From IMG/VR virus record IMGVR_UViG_3300030202_001260, positions 2,408 through 39,461 of that record: a DNA stretch of 37,054 nucleotides; one strand, 5' to 3'. Of the stretch, positions 17,018 to 24,721 are shown piece by piece. How positions within the stretch are numbered: position 1 is the first letter of the stretch; each line of letters begins with the position of its first letter. The stretch comes from a virus. A model generated the notes under the pieces. That model searched no databases. It saw only the letters and a list, made by a program, of their open reading frames with translations, and was not told the DNA's origin. Made by a program: the position numbers and the translations under genes.

Positions 17018-19378
17018 TTATTTTACGTTTTTACCTCGATAAATAAATGATATATCATTAATTTCAAAGTCTGATGCTACTGTACCATCAAAGTGTAATT
17101 GTATACTATTTATGTTATTAGATTCACTTGATGTAGAAGATGTCAATTCTGCAACATTCCATTCAGTTGTTCCTGCGTTTGACAATGGAGTATCATCACT
17201 ATTAAATTGTTTTAAAACAGAAGAACCATTAACTGAATATTTAACGTTCAAAGAACTAGCATCTCCTTTATAGCTTATCTTTACTTTATAAAACTTTTTC
17301 TGAACTCCAGGCTGTCCAAAGTCTATATCTCTAGTGGAGTAATCTATTGTAGCAGATTCTGTAGTATAAGGACTGTACTTTTGTATTACAGGAGTCCCAC
17401 TATTATTATAAGAGTATATCAAATCATTGTTCCAATCTACTGCAAAATTACTTTTGTTTGTGCTCCCACCAAATTTTCCAGTTATTATTTCCCATGACTT
17501 AGTTACAATATTATACACATAAACATTACTGCTACCACTAGTGCTACCTAAAAAGATTATTTGTTTACTTTTTGGTGAATATCCCACTGAACCATTTAAA
17601 GTAAAAAAACTATTCCATGTATTTGTTGCAATAACTTTTATATTATTTTTTTCAAGTAAATTAATTATTTGTCTGCCATCGTATAAATACGCACCTTGTT
17701 GGTTCGCCCAAGCAATACCAAATTCTGTTTTGCAAACAGCAGATTGCTGATTAACACCCATATGTTTATGTTGAGATTCTAAAAATTCGTAACTACCAGA
17801 AACATTAATTATATATAATGTTTTATTTTTGTACTGCAATATTCTATCAGCAAAGTTTTCTAATGCTACTATATCTTCACCATCTTCTACATTTACTTCT
17901 ATCTTGCTACTATAAGGAAATACATCAAATTTATTGACAATGCTTTTGTACATAGCGTCCGACTGTCTTTGCGTTTTATTTAATTCTGTTTTTCTTTTAA
18001 CGTTAGCAACATACATAGTTCTTCCTACAACTGTAGAACAGGTATAGTTTTGTACATGAATTGATGGTTCATCAGGGTCATAACCATTTATAGATGAATA
18101 TGTATCTGTATTCATTTCTAAAGATGTACATATTCTATAATTATCTCCTGCTGTTGTGGAATCAGAAGTTTTTAAATTGTTAGCTGCGTATTCTCCCCAT
18201 TTTGCCCAATCATTTGTAGTTAGAGTTGCTCTAAGACCTTTCTCAACATCCATATGTGCTAATAATTTCCATTCATCATCTGAGTCTAATACTTTAAAAT
18301 AAACTCTTCCACCCATCACTCTTTTAGAAAGAGCAGTTGATTGAGTTAAATCTCTCATATATGCAGACATTCTTACAGAATAATCTTCTGCAACAGTAAA
18401 CGTATGATTTGTTTGTGGTATATATAGTAATGATTCCTGATTGCCATCATAAATTAAACTAAATGCAATTTGGTAAGTATCTGCTACCCATGAAGAACTA
18501 GCATCTGAAGCAGTTGTAATATTAATATTAAATCCACGACTACCATCAACAGGAGCTGTAGTGCCATTTTTCCCAAAGTTAGGACTTTCTATTTCATTAT
18601 CTAAAGAATACCATCCATTAATTTCAGATTTATAAATATTTCCTGAACCTGTAATAGTTGCATTACTATCACCTGATACATCAGGTATCGCATTAACCTG
18701 TCCTATAGAATCAAAACCACCACCACCATAAGTAAGAGTAACTCCAGTTATAGCTCCATTAACACCAGTAGTATATGTACCTGCTCCATCTAACCAGTTA
18801 GTAGGTGAAGTTGCATGATTTTGTATAGTTAAACTACTTCCAGAACCATAACTAGTTCCCCCATCTTCTATTGCAATATTTGTTGGTATTCCATTATATA
18901 GTTTTTTATCTAAATATCCATACCACTTTGTGCCATTTTTACCACTAGAATCAGAAACTCTCAATGCTCCATCTAGATATGTAAATATATTTTGAGAACC
19001 TGTTGTTCCACCTACGTCTATTAACCCTTCACCCCATGCATCTGTGCTTTTATTATATATAGAAACATCACAGTTTGTAGTATCTGTATGCAATAAGTAA
19101 TCAGTTTTACTTTCTGTACCTGTTATAACGGATGCTTGGTTTGCGTTAGTTCTATCATGGGACATAACAAACAATCCAAATCCAGATGCAATATTAGCAG
19201 CTGCTGGAGATTGTACTTCTGAATGATTTTCTGTTTTACCAGATACTCTTAACTTGCCTATGTTTTCTGTTGTAAGATTAGATAGAACAGGACTTTCTTC
19301 TAGAGCAATATCTCTAGGGTCAGCATTGCTGTTCAGACCTCCATGAAAGTCTGTTAATTTAAATACTTGTTTAGGCAT
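17018..19378 (-). CDS. Podoviral tail protein (tail tube/hub, beta-rich), 786 residues
   Basis: A 786-residue beta-rich protein beginning KLTDFHGGLNSNADPRDI, a start typical of large tail-tube or 'stabilisation' proteins of marine podoviruses (T7 gp12-like or P22 gp10-like position). Residues 470-690 show repeating aromatic blades (for example GAYLYDGRQIINLL, VGYSPKSKQIIFLG, VYVYNIVTKSWEIITGKFGG) suggesting a beta-propeller; the C-terminal 100 residues look like a jelly-roll or Ig-like domain. Its ATG overlaps the endolysin stop (TAATG). The exact tail position is inferred; a receptor-binding role is less likely but possible. Confidence 0.75.
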   Translation of the reverse strand: MPKQVFKLTDFHGGLNSNADPRDIALEESPVLSNLTTENIGKLRVSGKTENHSEVQSPAAANIASGFGLFVMSHDRTNANQASVITGTESKTDYLLHTDTTNCDVSIYNKSTDAWGEGLIDVGGTTGSQNIFTYLDGALRVSDSSGKNGTKWYGYLDKKLYNGIPTNIAIEDGGTSYGSGSSLTIQNHATSPTNWLDGAGTYTTGVNGAITGVTLTYGGGGFDSIGQVNAIPDVSGDSNATITGSGNIYKSEINGWYSLDNEIESPNFGKNGTTAPVDGSRGFNINITTASDASSSWVADTYQIAFSLIYDGNQESLLYIPQTNHTFTVAEDYSVRMSAYMRDLTQSTALSKRVMGGRVYFKVLDSDDEWKLLAHMDVEKGLRATLTTNDWAKWGEYAANNLKTSDSTTAGDNYRICTSLEMNTDTYSSINGYDPDEPSIHVQNYTCSTVVGRTMYVANVKRKTELNKTQRQSDAMYKSIVNKFDVFPYSSKIEVNVEDGEDIVALENFADRILQYKNKTLYIINVSGSYEFLESQHKHMGVNQQSAVCKTEFGIAWANQQGAYLYDGRQIINLLEKNNIKVIATNTWNSFFTLNGSVGYSPKSKQIIFLGSTSGSSNVYVYNIVTKSWEIITGKFGGSTNKSNFAVDWNNDLIYSYNNSGTPVIQKYSPYTTESATIDYSTRDIDFGQPGVQKKFYKVKISYKGDASSLNVKYSVNGSSVLKQFNSDDTPLSNAGTTEWNVAELTSSTSSESNNINSIQLHFDGTVASDFEINDISFIYRGKNVK

Positions 19379-19863
19379 TATAGACCTAAAGCTCTTTTAT
19401 ACCAACCATACCAAAAACGTTCTTGAGAAACATTTCGGTATACTATTCTAGCATACTCTAAAACAATATAAGATACAAGTCTATCTCTTTCAAGTTTTTT
19501 AGATGCACCAATAGTCATTCTACCTATTCTACCATCTACAGTTATTTGTTCACTTTTTCTATTTTTAGCATTACACGCTTTTTGTAAAACTTTTACAGCT
19601 TTAGCTTGACCAGCATTTACTACAAAAAGAAAATAAGGTTCTCTTAATTCTTCTGGTAATTTTTCTGCTTTACAAGGTTTCCAGTAATCTTCTCTGTAAA
19701 TAGCACAAGCATCTTCAACAGTGAGATTTTTTATATCTACACTTCCATGAGCTCTTTTTGATATTCCGTACTTAGTTTCACCACCACTATCAAGAGGGTC
19801 ATTTACATAACCCCCTTCATGTCGTAGAACTTCTTGTACTATTTCTCCAAAAGTAATTCTCAT
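19378..19863 (-). CDS. GH108-family endolysin (peptidoglycan muramidase)
   Basis: A 161-residue endolysin. The N-terminal domain has the glycoside hydrolase 108 signature HEGGYVNDPLDSGGETKYGIS (positions 15-35, broken here by key residues: catalytic E16, then ND at 21-22 and GGET). The C-terminal half (about 85-160) contains VDGRIGRMTIGA, matching the peptidoglycan-binding domain that accompanies GH108. It cuts the glycan backbone to release progeny. There is no signal peptide or membrane segment, so it needs a holin, and a holin-like gene lies two genes upstream. Start and stop overlap neighbours by one to three bases, a compact lysis cassette. Confidence 0.92.
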   Translation of the reverse strand: MRITFGEIVQEVLRHEGGYVNDPLDSGGETKYGISKRAHGSVDIKNLTVEDACAIYREDYWKPCKAEKLPEELREPYFLFVVNAGQAKAVKVLQKACNAKNRKSEQITVDGRIGRMTIGASKKLERDRLVSYIVLEYARIVYRNVSQERFWYGWYKRALGL

Positions 19864-20039
19864 TATTTTTTTAAAACTTTTCCCATTACATCTTCAAATA
19901 CATCGTAAATAGAAGATATAATTTTTTCTTCTGTATCTTCGTTAATAATAGGTATGTTTACATTTTTATTTAATTCGTTAATAATTTTCTTTTTATTATC
20001 TTCGTTAAACAAATACTTCATAATCATTTCTTGAATCAT
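19863..20039 (-). CDS. 58-residue hypothetical protein of the lysis cassette
   Basis: A 58-residue Lys/Glu/Ile-rich helical protein between the holin-like gene and the endolysin. The frame is open further upstream (to 20129), but the extension is out-of-register sequence of the holin-like gene, while the ATG at 20039 has AAAGGA about seven bases upstream and overlaps the holin stop (ATGA), so the shorter form is chosen. Its stop overlaps the endolysin ATG. There is no membrane segment. It may regulate lysis or be a small virion protein; function unknown. Confidence 0.7.
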   Translation of the reverse strand: MIQEMIMKYLFNEDNKKKIINELNKNVNIPIINEDTEEKIISSIYDVFEDVMGKVLKK

Positions 20040-20176
20040 GATAGTTCCTTTCTTATTTTTATTATTAAATATATTAATGTTGTTATTGATACCGCAGTTT
20101 GAAGCATCATAGGTAAATTTACCCACCATACTCCTACTCCTGCTGAACCAGAAATAACAGCTTTAACTGAGTCCAT
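20036..20176 (-). CDS. Holin-like small membrane protein, 46 residues
   Basis: A 46-residue protein read from ATG at 20176 to TGA at 20036. It has a hydrophobic N-terminal half (AVISGSAGVGVWWVNLPMML) and a clear second membrane helix (TAVSITTLIYLIIKI, about 27-41) followed by a basic tail (RKELS), the layout of small class II holins such as T7 gp17.5. It stands immediately before a 58-residue gene and the GH108 endolysin, and overlaps the next ATG by four bases. This supports a role in opening the inner membrane for the endolysin. Holin activity is inferred. Confidence 0.7.
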   Translation of the reverse strand: MDSVKAVISGSAGVGVWWVNLPMMLQTAVSITTLIYLIIKIRKELS

Positions 20177-20178
20177 AA

Positions 20179-20310
20179 TTATTTCTTTTTTCTTCGTTTT
20201 TTTGCTTTCGATTTAATCATTTTAACGACTTGTGCTTTAGTCATTTTTTTACCTGATTTTTTAGATGGTCTTCCTCTTTTACGACCATAAGTACCTTTTC
20301 CACTTGGCAT
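20179..20310 (-). CDS. 43-residue Lys/Arg-rich protein with AT-hook-like motif
   Basis: A 43-residue protein of about half Lys/Arg. It contains GRKRGRPSKK (residues 9-18), whose R-G-R-P core is that of an AT-hook that binds the minor groove of AT-rich DNA, and ends in a run of basic residues. The ATG overlaps the preceding gene's stop (TAATG) and it ends two bases before the holin-like gene. A DNA-condensing or virion role fits, but is inferred. It is one of four very basic small proteins in this window. Confidence 0.72.
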   Translation of the reverse strand: MPSGKGTYGRKRGRPSKKSGKKMTKAQVVKMIKSKAKKRRKKK

Positions 20311-20567
20311 TATTTACCAGCCTTTCTTCTTTGTTTTGACCCTCTACCATTACCTACTTTTGCTTCAATATAGTTAAGTTGGTCAGTTACTTCATCATTT
20401 AATTCTTGAAATTTATCCACCATTACATTCTTTGCGTCTATTAATTTAATTATAATATCATGTAAATCATCTATCTTTTTATTTAATTCATTGGTCATCC
20501 ATTTGAATGTCATCCAAAGAATACCAGCAGCTAAACCAGCAAAACCTACTTCAGTCCAATTTTCCAC
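20310..20567 (-). CDS. Small membrane-anchored coiled-coil protein (holin/spanin-like), 85 residues
   Basis: An 85-residue protein with an N-terminal membrane helix (FAGLAAGILWMTFKWM, residues 9-24), a coiled coil (about 26-72) and a basic tail (GRGSKQRRKAGK). This resembles BhlA/UviB-type holin-like proteins and i-spanin topology, and it stands upstream of the lysis genes, so a role in membrane disruption or spanning is plausible. Its start has AGGTG upstream. No sequence motif settles the family. Confidence 0.68.
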   Translation of the reverse strand: MENWTEVGFAGLAAGILWMTFKWMTNELNKKIDDLHDIIIKLIDAKNVMVDKFQELNDEVTDQLNYIEAKVGNGRGSKQRRKAGK

Positions 20568-20591
20568 AATACACCTCTTTCATATTTAATT

Positions 20592-20891
20592 TTAACATTT
20601 CCATCTTCTTCTAGCTTGTCTAATCCTTGAATTAGGATTTTTTCTAGTTTTAGCAGAACTTCTTTTTAGTTGCCCAAGAGAACGTGCGCAATATGATTTA
20701 CGTCTTTTAGCTGCTTTGCTACCTTTTTTAACTTTACCTGTAACAGCAGTTTTTAACTTAGAGCCAGGATTTGCCTTTCTATAAGCTTTAACCCCTTTTC
20801 GAGTCATACCAGCACCTTTTTTAGTAGGTCTGTAATTACCACCTTTGCCAGTAGTTCTTCTTACGTTTTTTTGTTTTCTCTTTTTAGGCAT
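20592..20891 (-). CDS. Very basic 99-residue protein (DUF6321-like)
   Basis: A 99-residue protein with roughly 40% Lys/Arg. The segments GMTRKGVKAYRKANPGSKLK and RRKSYCARSLGQLKRSS match a pattern (Y-R-x-x-N-P-G-S-K-L then R-R-K-S-F/Y-C-A-R) that I recognise from small phage proteins annotated DUF6321; it ends in RRRWKC. No enzymatic residues are obvious. It is flanked by other basic or membrane small genes in the late operon, so a virion or DNA-packing role is inferred. Confidence 0.72.
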   Translation of the reverse strand: MPKKRKQKNVRRTTGKGGNYRPTKKGAGMTRKGVKAYRKANPGSKLKTAVTGKVKKGSKAAKRRKSYCARSLGQLKRSSAKTRKNPNSRIRQARRRWKC

Positions 20892-20917
20892 AAACTATAC
20901 CTTTACTTTCTCTTCTT

Positions 20918-21106
20918 TCACTTCTTCTTTTTACGTACAGGTCTTTTTCTTGCAGTCTTAGCAGCTCTTTTAAATTGTGCTTTAGTAGGAGCGCCTTTAG
21001 AGCCAGGTTTTCTCATTTTTTCACCTGAACCAGCTTTAATACGTTTTCTTTTAGCATGTATGTTTGCATACAAACCTTTACGTTTTTTAACTTTTTTTCT
21101 TGGCAT
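20918..21106 (-). CDS. Very basic 62-residue protein
   Basis: A 62-residue protein with about half Lys/Arg, containing GLYANIHAKRKRIKAGSGEK and a Lys/Arg tail. Such sequences occur as conserved hypotheticals in many marine phages, often next to the DUF6321-like gene as here. Its ATG overlaps the stop of the preceding membrane-protein gene (TAATG). It is probably a DNA- or RNA-binding virion component; no direct evidence of function. Confidence 0.72.
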   Translation of the reverse strand: MPRKKVKKRKGLYANIHAKRKRIKAGSGEKMRKPGSKGAPTKAQFKRAAKTARKRPVRKKKK

Positions 21107-21366
21107 TATTTTTTAAGTCCTAATTTTTGCATTAAAGTTCTATTAGTTTCTTCTAAATCTTCAATATGTTGAGACTCCATACCTTCTATAGAAGCATTTA
21201 ATACAGTTATTTTATCTTCTAAAGTTCTAATTCTTGTTTTATGTTCTGCGAATTGCATTTGAGCTTGGTACCAACTGCCAACCACCACCGCAACTGCAAC
21301 CATCGCTTTAATAAGAAAAGTAATTGAAATATGTATTTGAGCGTCTTCACTAATTCCTTTACTCAT
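21106..21366 (-). CDS. Small membrane/coiled-coil protein, paralogue B
   Basis: An 86-residue protein with a short polar N-terminus (MSKGISEDAQIHIS), one membrane helix (FLIKAMVAVAVVVGSWY, about 17-33) and a C-terminal coiled coil (about 40-82). It shares its start pattern and layout with the adjacent gene at 21359-21634 (M-S/T-K-x-I-x-x-D...I-S...), so the two look like a tandem duplication. An eight-base overlap with that gene implies co-translation. A spanin- or holin-like lysis accessory role is possible. Confidence 0.65.
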   Translation of the reverse strand: MSKGISEDAQIHISITFLIKAMVAVAVVVGSWYQAQMQFAEHKTRIRTLEDKITVLNASIEGMESQHIEDLEETNRTLMQKLGLKK

Positions 21367-21634
21367 TACGCAATCTTTCTAATTCTCTTTCAAGAACTTC
21401 AATCTTTTCATTCTGCCTTATGTCTGCTGGTATCTCTGCATTCTGACTTTCTTTAGCATCTTCTTCAATAGCTTCTATATGTTCTTCGTTTATCTTTACT
21501 TGGTATTCAAGAAATGATATGCGACCATTTAACTCACCATATCCCCAGACCATTGCACCAATTACTGCTACTGCCTGAAAAAGCATAGGCAAACTAATGT
21601 TAAGACTTGAGTCTTGTCCTATCGGTTTAGTCAT
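21359..21634 (-). CDS. Small membrane/coiled-coil protein, paralogue A
   Basis: A 91-residue protein: polar N-terminus (MTKPIGQDSSLNIS), one membrane helix (PMLFQAVAVIGAMVWGY, about 16-32) and an acidic coiled coil to the end. It has the same architecture and N-terminal pattern as its downstream neighbour (paralogue B). It overlaps both neighbours by four to eight bases. Function unknown; membrane location is clear from the sequence. Confidence 0.65.
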   Translation of the reverse strand: MTKPIGQDSSLNISLPMLFQAVAVIGAMVWGYGELNGRISFLEYQVKINEEHIEAIEEDAKESQNAEIPADIRQNEKIEVLERELERLRNE

Positions 21635-21915
21635 TCTTTATTCTCTGTTGGTCTTGGTTTAGGTTTTTTATTAATGACTATTTCTTTTCTATATACAGGC
21701 TTAACAATCTGGTCTGTCTGCCAGTACCTGTAATCATTTGTATTCCAACCGATAGCTAATGAATTAGGATAGTATCTGTATCCATGAAAATCTGACCTAT
21801 ACACTTTAACTACTTGTGTGCTATCAGTATATGTAATTATCTGTGAAGGTACAGGTTCTCCTACATCTCCACTAATAACGTATCCAAAGAAAAGCCCTAC
21901 AATAAATTCAATCAT
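21631..21915 (-). CDS. Small membrane-anchored protein, 94 residues
   Basis: A 94-residue protein with an N-terminal hydrophobic segment (MIEFIVGLFFGYVISG, residues 1-16), then a Tyr-rich beta-like region (VYRSDFHGYRYYPNSLAIGW) and a Lys/Pro-rich tail. The N-terminus could be a signal anchor with the rest in the periplasm. It overlaps both neighbours by one to four bases in a chain of five small genes. No family is recognised; a spanin-like or superinfection role is only conceivable. Confidence 0.6.
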   Translation of the reverse strand: MIEFIVGLFFGYVISGDVGEPVPSQIITYTDSTQVVKVYRSDFHGYRYYPNSLAIGWNTNDYRYWQTDQIVKPVYRKEIVINKKPKPRPTENKE

Positions 21916-22172
21916 TAGTTACTACCATTGTTAATTCTTTGAGCATTTATATAAAGTTCTTCATAGATACCTAAACTATCTGCTGTCCACACAACTTTAC
22001 GCATCAAGCTATCTAACTCAAACATTTCTTGCGATAGTTCTTCTCGTGTCTTACCTATGTGATAGTCTTGGCAACTAAAGATGCTTACCATAAATGCTAT
22101 TACAAAACCAAAGACTATCATCCAGTTTGCAATTTTTGAAAAATCAGCCCATTGGTTGAGTTTTTTACGCAT
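21915..22172 (-). CDS. Small membrane protein, possible lipoprotein, 85 residues
   Basis: An 85-residue protein with one hydrophobic segment (NWMIVFGFVIAFMVSIFSC, about 16-34) ending in a cysteine in a poor lipobox context (I-F-S-C), then a charged helical region. It could be an outer-membrane lipoprotein of the o-spanin type or a simple anchored helix. Its ATG overlaps the stop of the upstream fibre-like gene. Lipid attachment is uncertain. Confidence 0.58.
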   Translation of the reverse strand: MRKKLNQWADFSKIANWMIVFGFVIAFMVSIFSCQDYHIGKTREELSQEMFELDSLMRKVVWTADSLGIYEELYINAQRINNGSN

Positions 22173-23515
22173 TAACCTGTACTTCCTGTGTAAAATATTA
22201 CAAGCTTTACAATATCTCCTATTGCAACACTACCTCCAAAATAAACTCTAATCGTACCACCTGATGCAAATATAGTCATTTCTCTCAACCATCCATCTCC
22301 ATTTGCAAATCCTGGCTTAAATACATTTAAGTTAGAATCAAATATTCCTGCTTCTACACCAAGAACATTATCTCTGTAAATATCGTGGTCAATATCAATA
22401 TACCCTTGCGATATATCAGTTGAATCACAAGCCTTTTTATAAATGCCAATTTTTATAGCAACATCATGGTGTTCATCTCCTGTTGGTTCAGACCCATTTG
22501 TTGCTAAGAACCTAATACCATCTCTAAATTGAGCGACACCATCAGACCTAATACGCATTTTTTCAGTAGTACTTTCACCAGTTGCTTTTACAAAAAATTG
22601 AAAACCTAATGCGTCATTTGCACCATCTCTATATGCACGAATTAACCCTCTTGATTGTTCACCATCACTTCCATCAGTATTTAAAAAGTTTAAATCACCC
22701 ACTTGACCATCGTTTGTGCGATATCCAGCAATTTCTATCGCTCCATAGTTACCAGCACTACTTTCATTTACTACGCTCAAAACATTTACAGTTGAGCCAT
22801 ATTGAGAAATGTTTGGGGTTCCAGTTCCTATACCAACATTTCCTTCAGAAGATATTACCATCTGTGTACTACCTTCACCTGCTGAAGTCCCACCTGCTCT
22901 TACAGAAAATTCTAAATTATCTCTTGAGTCAGACATATACATATTCATAGATACTTTAGAGTCATCATCGTGAACCCAAGCACTACCATTGTAATAACTA
23001 TTAAAAGATAAAGCACCATTAATAACACCAGTTCTGCTATACAATCTCCAGTTAGCTATATCTCCCTCAACTTCGAGTTTTTCTTTTGGACTTGCAGTTC
23101 CTATACCAATCCTGTCATCATCTGTTATGTAAAGTGTTCTTACATTATTAGAGCCAAGTGCTAAACTTGCAGATGTTCTTGTAACGATTGCAGATGTGCC
23201 AGATGATACAAATTCCATTTGACCTATTAATGAACCAGAACTTTCAAGAGTTATATTTGTAGCTCCACTTGTAGAATTAAAATTAGCTGTATTAGCAGCT
23301 TCTCCACTTTTCACATCAAGAGGAGAGCCAGGGCTTGATTCTCCAATACCAATTCTTGCATTACTTTTATCTAAAGTAATCGGAGCTACTAAATTTTCTA
23401 TTGTAATCTTTTTTGTTTGAGGAACGCTTGTGTCTACAATAGCAAGAACATCTCCTGCTACGTCTGCGTTAGCACTTGCTAACGCTGTTAATTGACTAAT
23501 CTTTACATCTGCCAT
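22172..23515 (-). CDS. Fibre-like structural protein, 447 residues
   Basis: A 447-residue beta-rich protein beginning MADVKISQLTALASANADVAG, a start common among phage fibre or decoration proteins. It contains several G-I-G-x-G/S-x-P motifs (RIGIGESSPGSPL, RIGIGTASPKEKL, NVGIGTGTPNISQ) typical of trimeric tail-fibre shafts. No S74 chaperone is present, unlike the larger fibre at 25025-28522. The C-terminal 100 residues (KIGIYKKACDSTDISQGY onward) look like a separate head domain. AGGAGAAAAATATT precedes the ATG. Probably a second receptor-binding or side fibre. Confidence 0.72.
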   Translation of the reverse strand: MADVKISQLTALASANADVAGDVLAIVDTSVPQTKKITIENLVAPITLDKSNARIGIGESSPGSPLDVKSGEAANTANFNSTSGATNITLESSGSLIGQMEFVSSGTSAIVTRTSASLALGSNNVRTLYITDDDRIGIGTASPKEKLEVEGDIANWRLYSRTGVINGALSFNSYYNGSAWVHDDDSKVSMNMYMSDSRDNLEFSVRAGGTSAGEGSTQMVISSEGNVGIGTGTPNISQYGSTVNVLSVVNESSAGNYGAIEIAGYRTNDGQVGDLNFLNTDGSDGEQSRGLIRAYRDGANDALGFQFFVKATGESTTEKMRIRSDGVAQFRDGIRFLATNGSEPTGDEHHDVAIKIGIYKKACDSTDISQGYIDIDHDIYRDNVLGVEAGIFDSNLNVFKPGFANGDGWLREMTIFASGGTIRVYFGGSVAIGDIVKLVIFYTGSTG

Positions 23516-23527
23516 AATATTTTTCTC

Positions 23528-23665
23528 CTATAAAATTAAATACCCACCATCTTCAGATACTAAATTTTTAGCATCTTCTGTATGTAGGTTACCAAATAAT
23601 ATGTCTTTAACTTTAGAGATTTCACTTATAATTCCAATCCCTAAACTTAGCCACATATTAACCAT
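23528..23665 (-). CDS. 45-residue hypothetical protein
   Basis: A short gene from ATG at 23665 (overlapping the previous stop as TAATG) to TAG at 23528, filling what would otherwise be a 149-base gap. The product begins MVNMWLSLGIGIISEIS, with a weakly hydrophobic N-terminus, and ends in an acidic region. It ends next to the Shine-Dalgarno sequence (AGGAG) of the fibre-like gene. Coding is supported by tight coupling and frame; function unknown. Confidence 0.55.
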   Translation of the reverse strand: MVNMWLSLGIGIISEISKVKDILFGNLHTEDAKNLVSEDGGYLIL

Positions 23666-23967
23666 TAAAACGCACCTTCGTATGCAATTACTGAACCAGT
23701 TGCTAATTCAAAACCAGTAAATTGACCAAATAAAGTTAATCCTGTAGGAAATGTATTATTTGTATCAATATCATCACCATTGCCACCTGATGTGCCAATA
23801 AATGCAGAACTGTTTGGTGTGAGAGTGGTAAATGTAGTGTCAGATAAAAATTGAATTGCTACAATTTTTTTTCCTGTAATAGGAGTTGCGCCATCTTCTA
23901 TGAAACATCCAACACCACCTAGAGAAACGTTTGCCGCTTCTTTGACGGATAATTGATTTAAGCTCAT
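23665..23967 (-). CDS. Small virion-like protein, 100 residues
   Basis: A 100-residue protein beginning MSLNQLSVKEAANVSLGGVG, rich in Thr/Gly/Ser and beta-like, with an FTGFELATGSVIAYEGAF C-terminus. Such short beta proteins are common beside fibre genes in marine phages and probably decorate the virion. AAGGAAGATAAT precedes the ATG. It follows a 63-base spacer (23968-24030) that is unusually GC-rich for this genome and carries a possible 18-codon reading frame. Confidence 0.65.
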   Translation of the reverse strand: MSLNQLSVKEAANVSLGGVGCFIEDGATPITGKKIVAIQFLSDTTFTTLTPNSSAFIGTSGGNGDDIDTNNTFPTGLTLFGQFTGFELATGSVIAYEGAF

Positions 23968-24030
23968 ATTATCTTCCTTGTATTTTGTGTGCCTTACCGC
24001 CCGAAGATAGCTGACATGGACACATCTTTT

Positions 24031-24393
24031 TTATTCTTCTATAAGCCAACCTAAAGATAAAAGGTCTTTTGGAGACATTTTAACTTGTTTCAATGCAGAA
24101 ATTTTAACTTTTTTTGCATCTATTTCGACTTCTTCGTTTATGAGTTCTTCGTACTCTGTAACAAATTTTTTCCAGTTTTTACTTTCTGGTTTAATTTCCA
24201 ATCCTTCACCATCTTCTGTTTTAGTGCCATATTTTTCCAACATAGATTGTCTTGTTTTTTCAAAAGTTTCTAGTTCTGATTGTACACTTGAAACTGTTTT
24301 ACCAATTCTAAAACTAGTTAATGCATCCATTGGTTCATCTACCAATTTTTGCAAAGCTTCATTTTGTACTAAAAAAGCTAATTTAACTTTCAT
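24031..24393 (-). CDS. DUF1617-like phage protein, 120 residues
   Basis: A 120-residue helical protein with a central coiled coil (SELETFEKTRQSMLEKYGTK, about 39-58). The layout MKVKLAFLVQNEALQKL...DALTSFRIGK...KYGTK...Y-E-E-L matches the pattern of DUF1617 proteins, which occur in tail modules of many phages; their role is unknown. AAGGAG lies seven bases before the ATG, a strong ribosome-binding site after a 60-base spacer (24394-24454). Confidence 0.65.
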   Translation of the reverse strand: MKVKLAFLVQNEALQKLVDEPMDALTSFRIGKTVSSVQSELETFEKTRQSMLEKYGTKTEDGEGLEIKPESKNWKKFVTEYEELINEEVEIDAKKVKISALKQVKMSPKDLLSLGWLIEE

Positions 24394-24454
24394 TTTTACT
24401 CCTTAATTAAATTTGATAAATTTACAACAATAAAACATCTTTATTCAAGACATA

Positions 24455-24721
24455 TTATGGGTCACCACTACCATCATCTCTGTCTGCACCTCTAAATTCG
24501 CTCATAGCGTGTGGTTGACTGCTGTTTAAGTTATTTGTATTTTCCCAAGCACTTACAATTCCCCCTGCTCCATTAAAAGCAGCGTTTACTAACCCACTTA
24601 ATTTATCAAGATTAATATTACGTTCAGTATTGGTCATAGCATTACCTGCGCTATAATCATCATAACGAGCTTCATTCATAAGCCCAAGCATTGATATACT
24701 TCCTGAAGTGGGTACAGCCAT
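24455..24721 (-). CDS. Small structural protein of the 'MAVPTSG' type, 88 residues
   Basis: An 88-residue protein starting MAVPTSGSISMLGLMNEARY. This 'MAVPTSG-x-I-S' start is common among small virion proteins of marine phages that sit beside tail fibres. The C-terminus is Asp/Gly-rich (GADRDDGSGDP). Start overlaps the previous stop (TAATG). A role as tail-fibre attachment or decoration protein is inferred from context. Confidence 0.7.
   Translation of the reverse strand: MAVPTSGSISMLGLMNEARYDDYSAGNAMTNTERNINLDKLSGLVNAAFNGAGGIVSAWENTNNLNSSQPHAMSEFRGADRDDGSGDP

Noticed and set aside
20040-20129. N-terminal extension of the 58-residue lysis-cassette protein
   Set aside because: It covers the holin-like gene in another frame, and the ATG at 20039 has a proper AAAGGA ribosome-binding site.
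22582-22950. 122-residue + strand frame opposite the 447-residue fibre-like gene
   Set aside because: His/Leu-rich composition results from antisense reading of a conserved fibre gene; no start signal.
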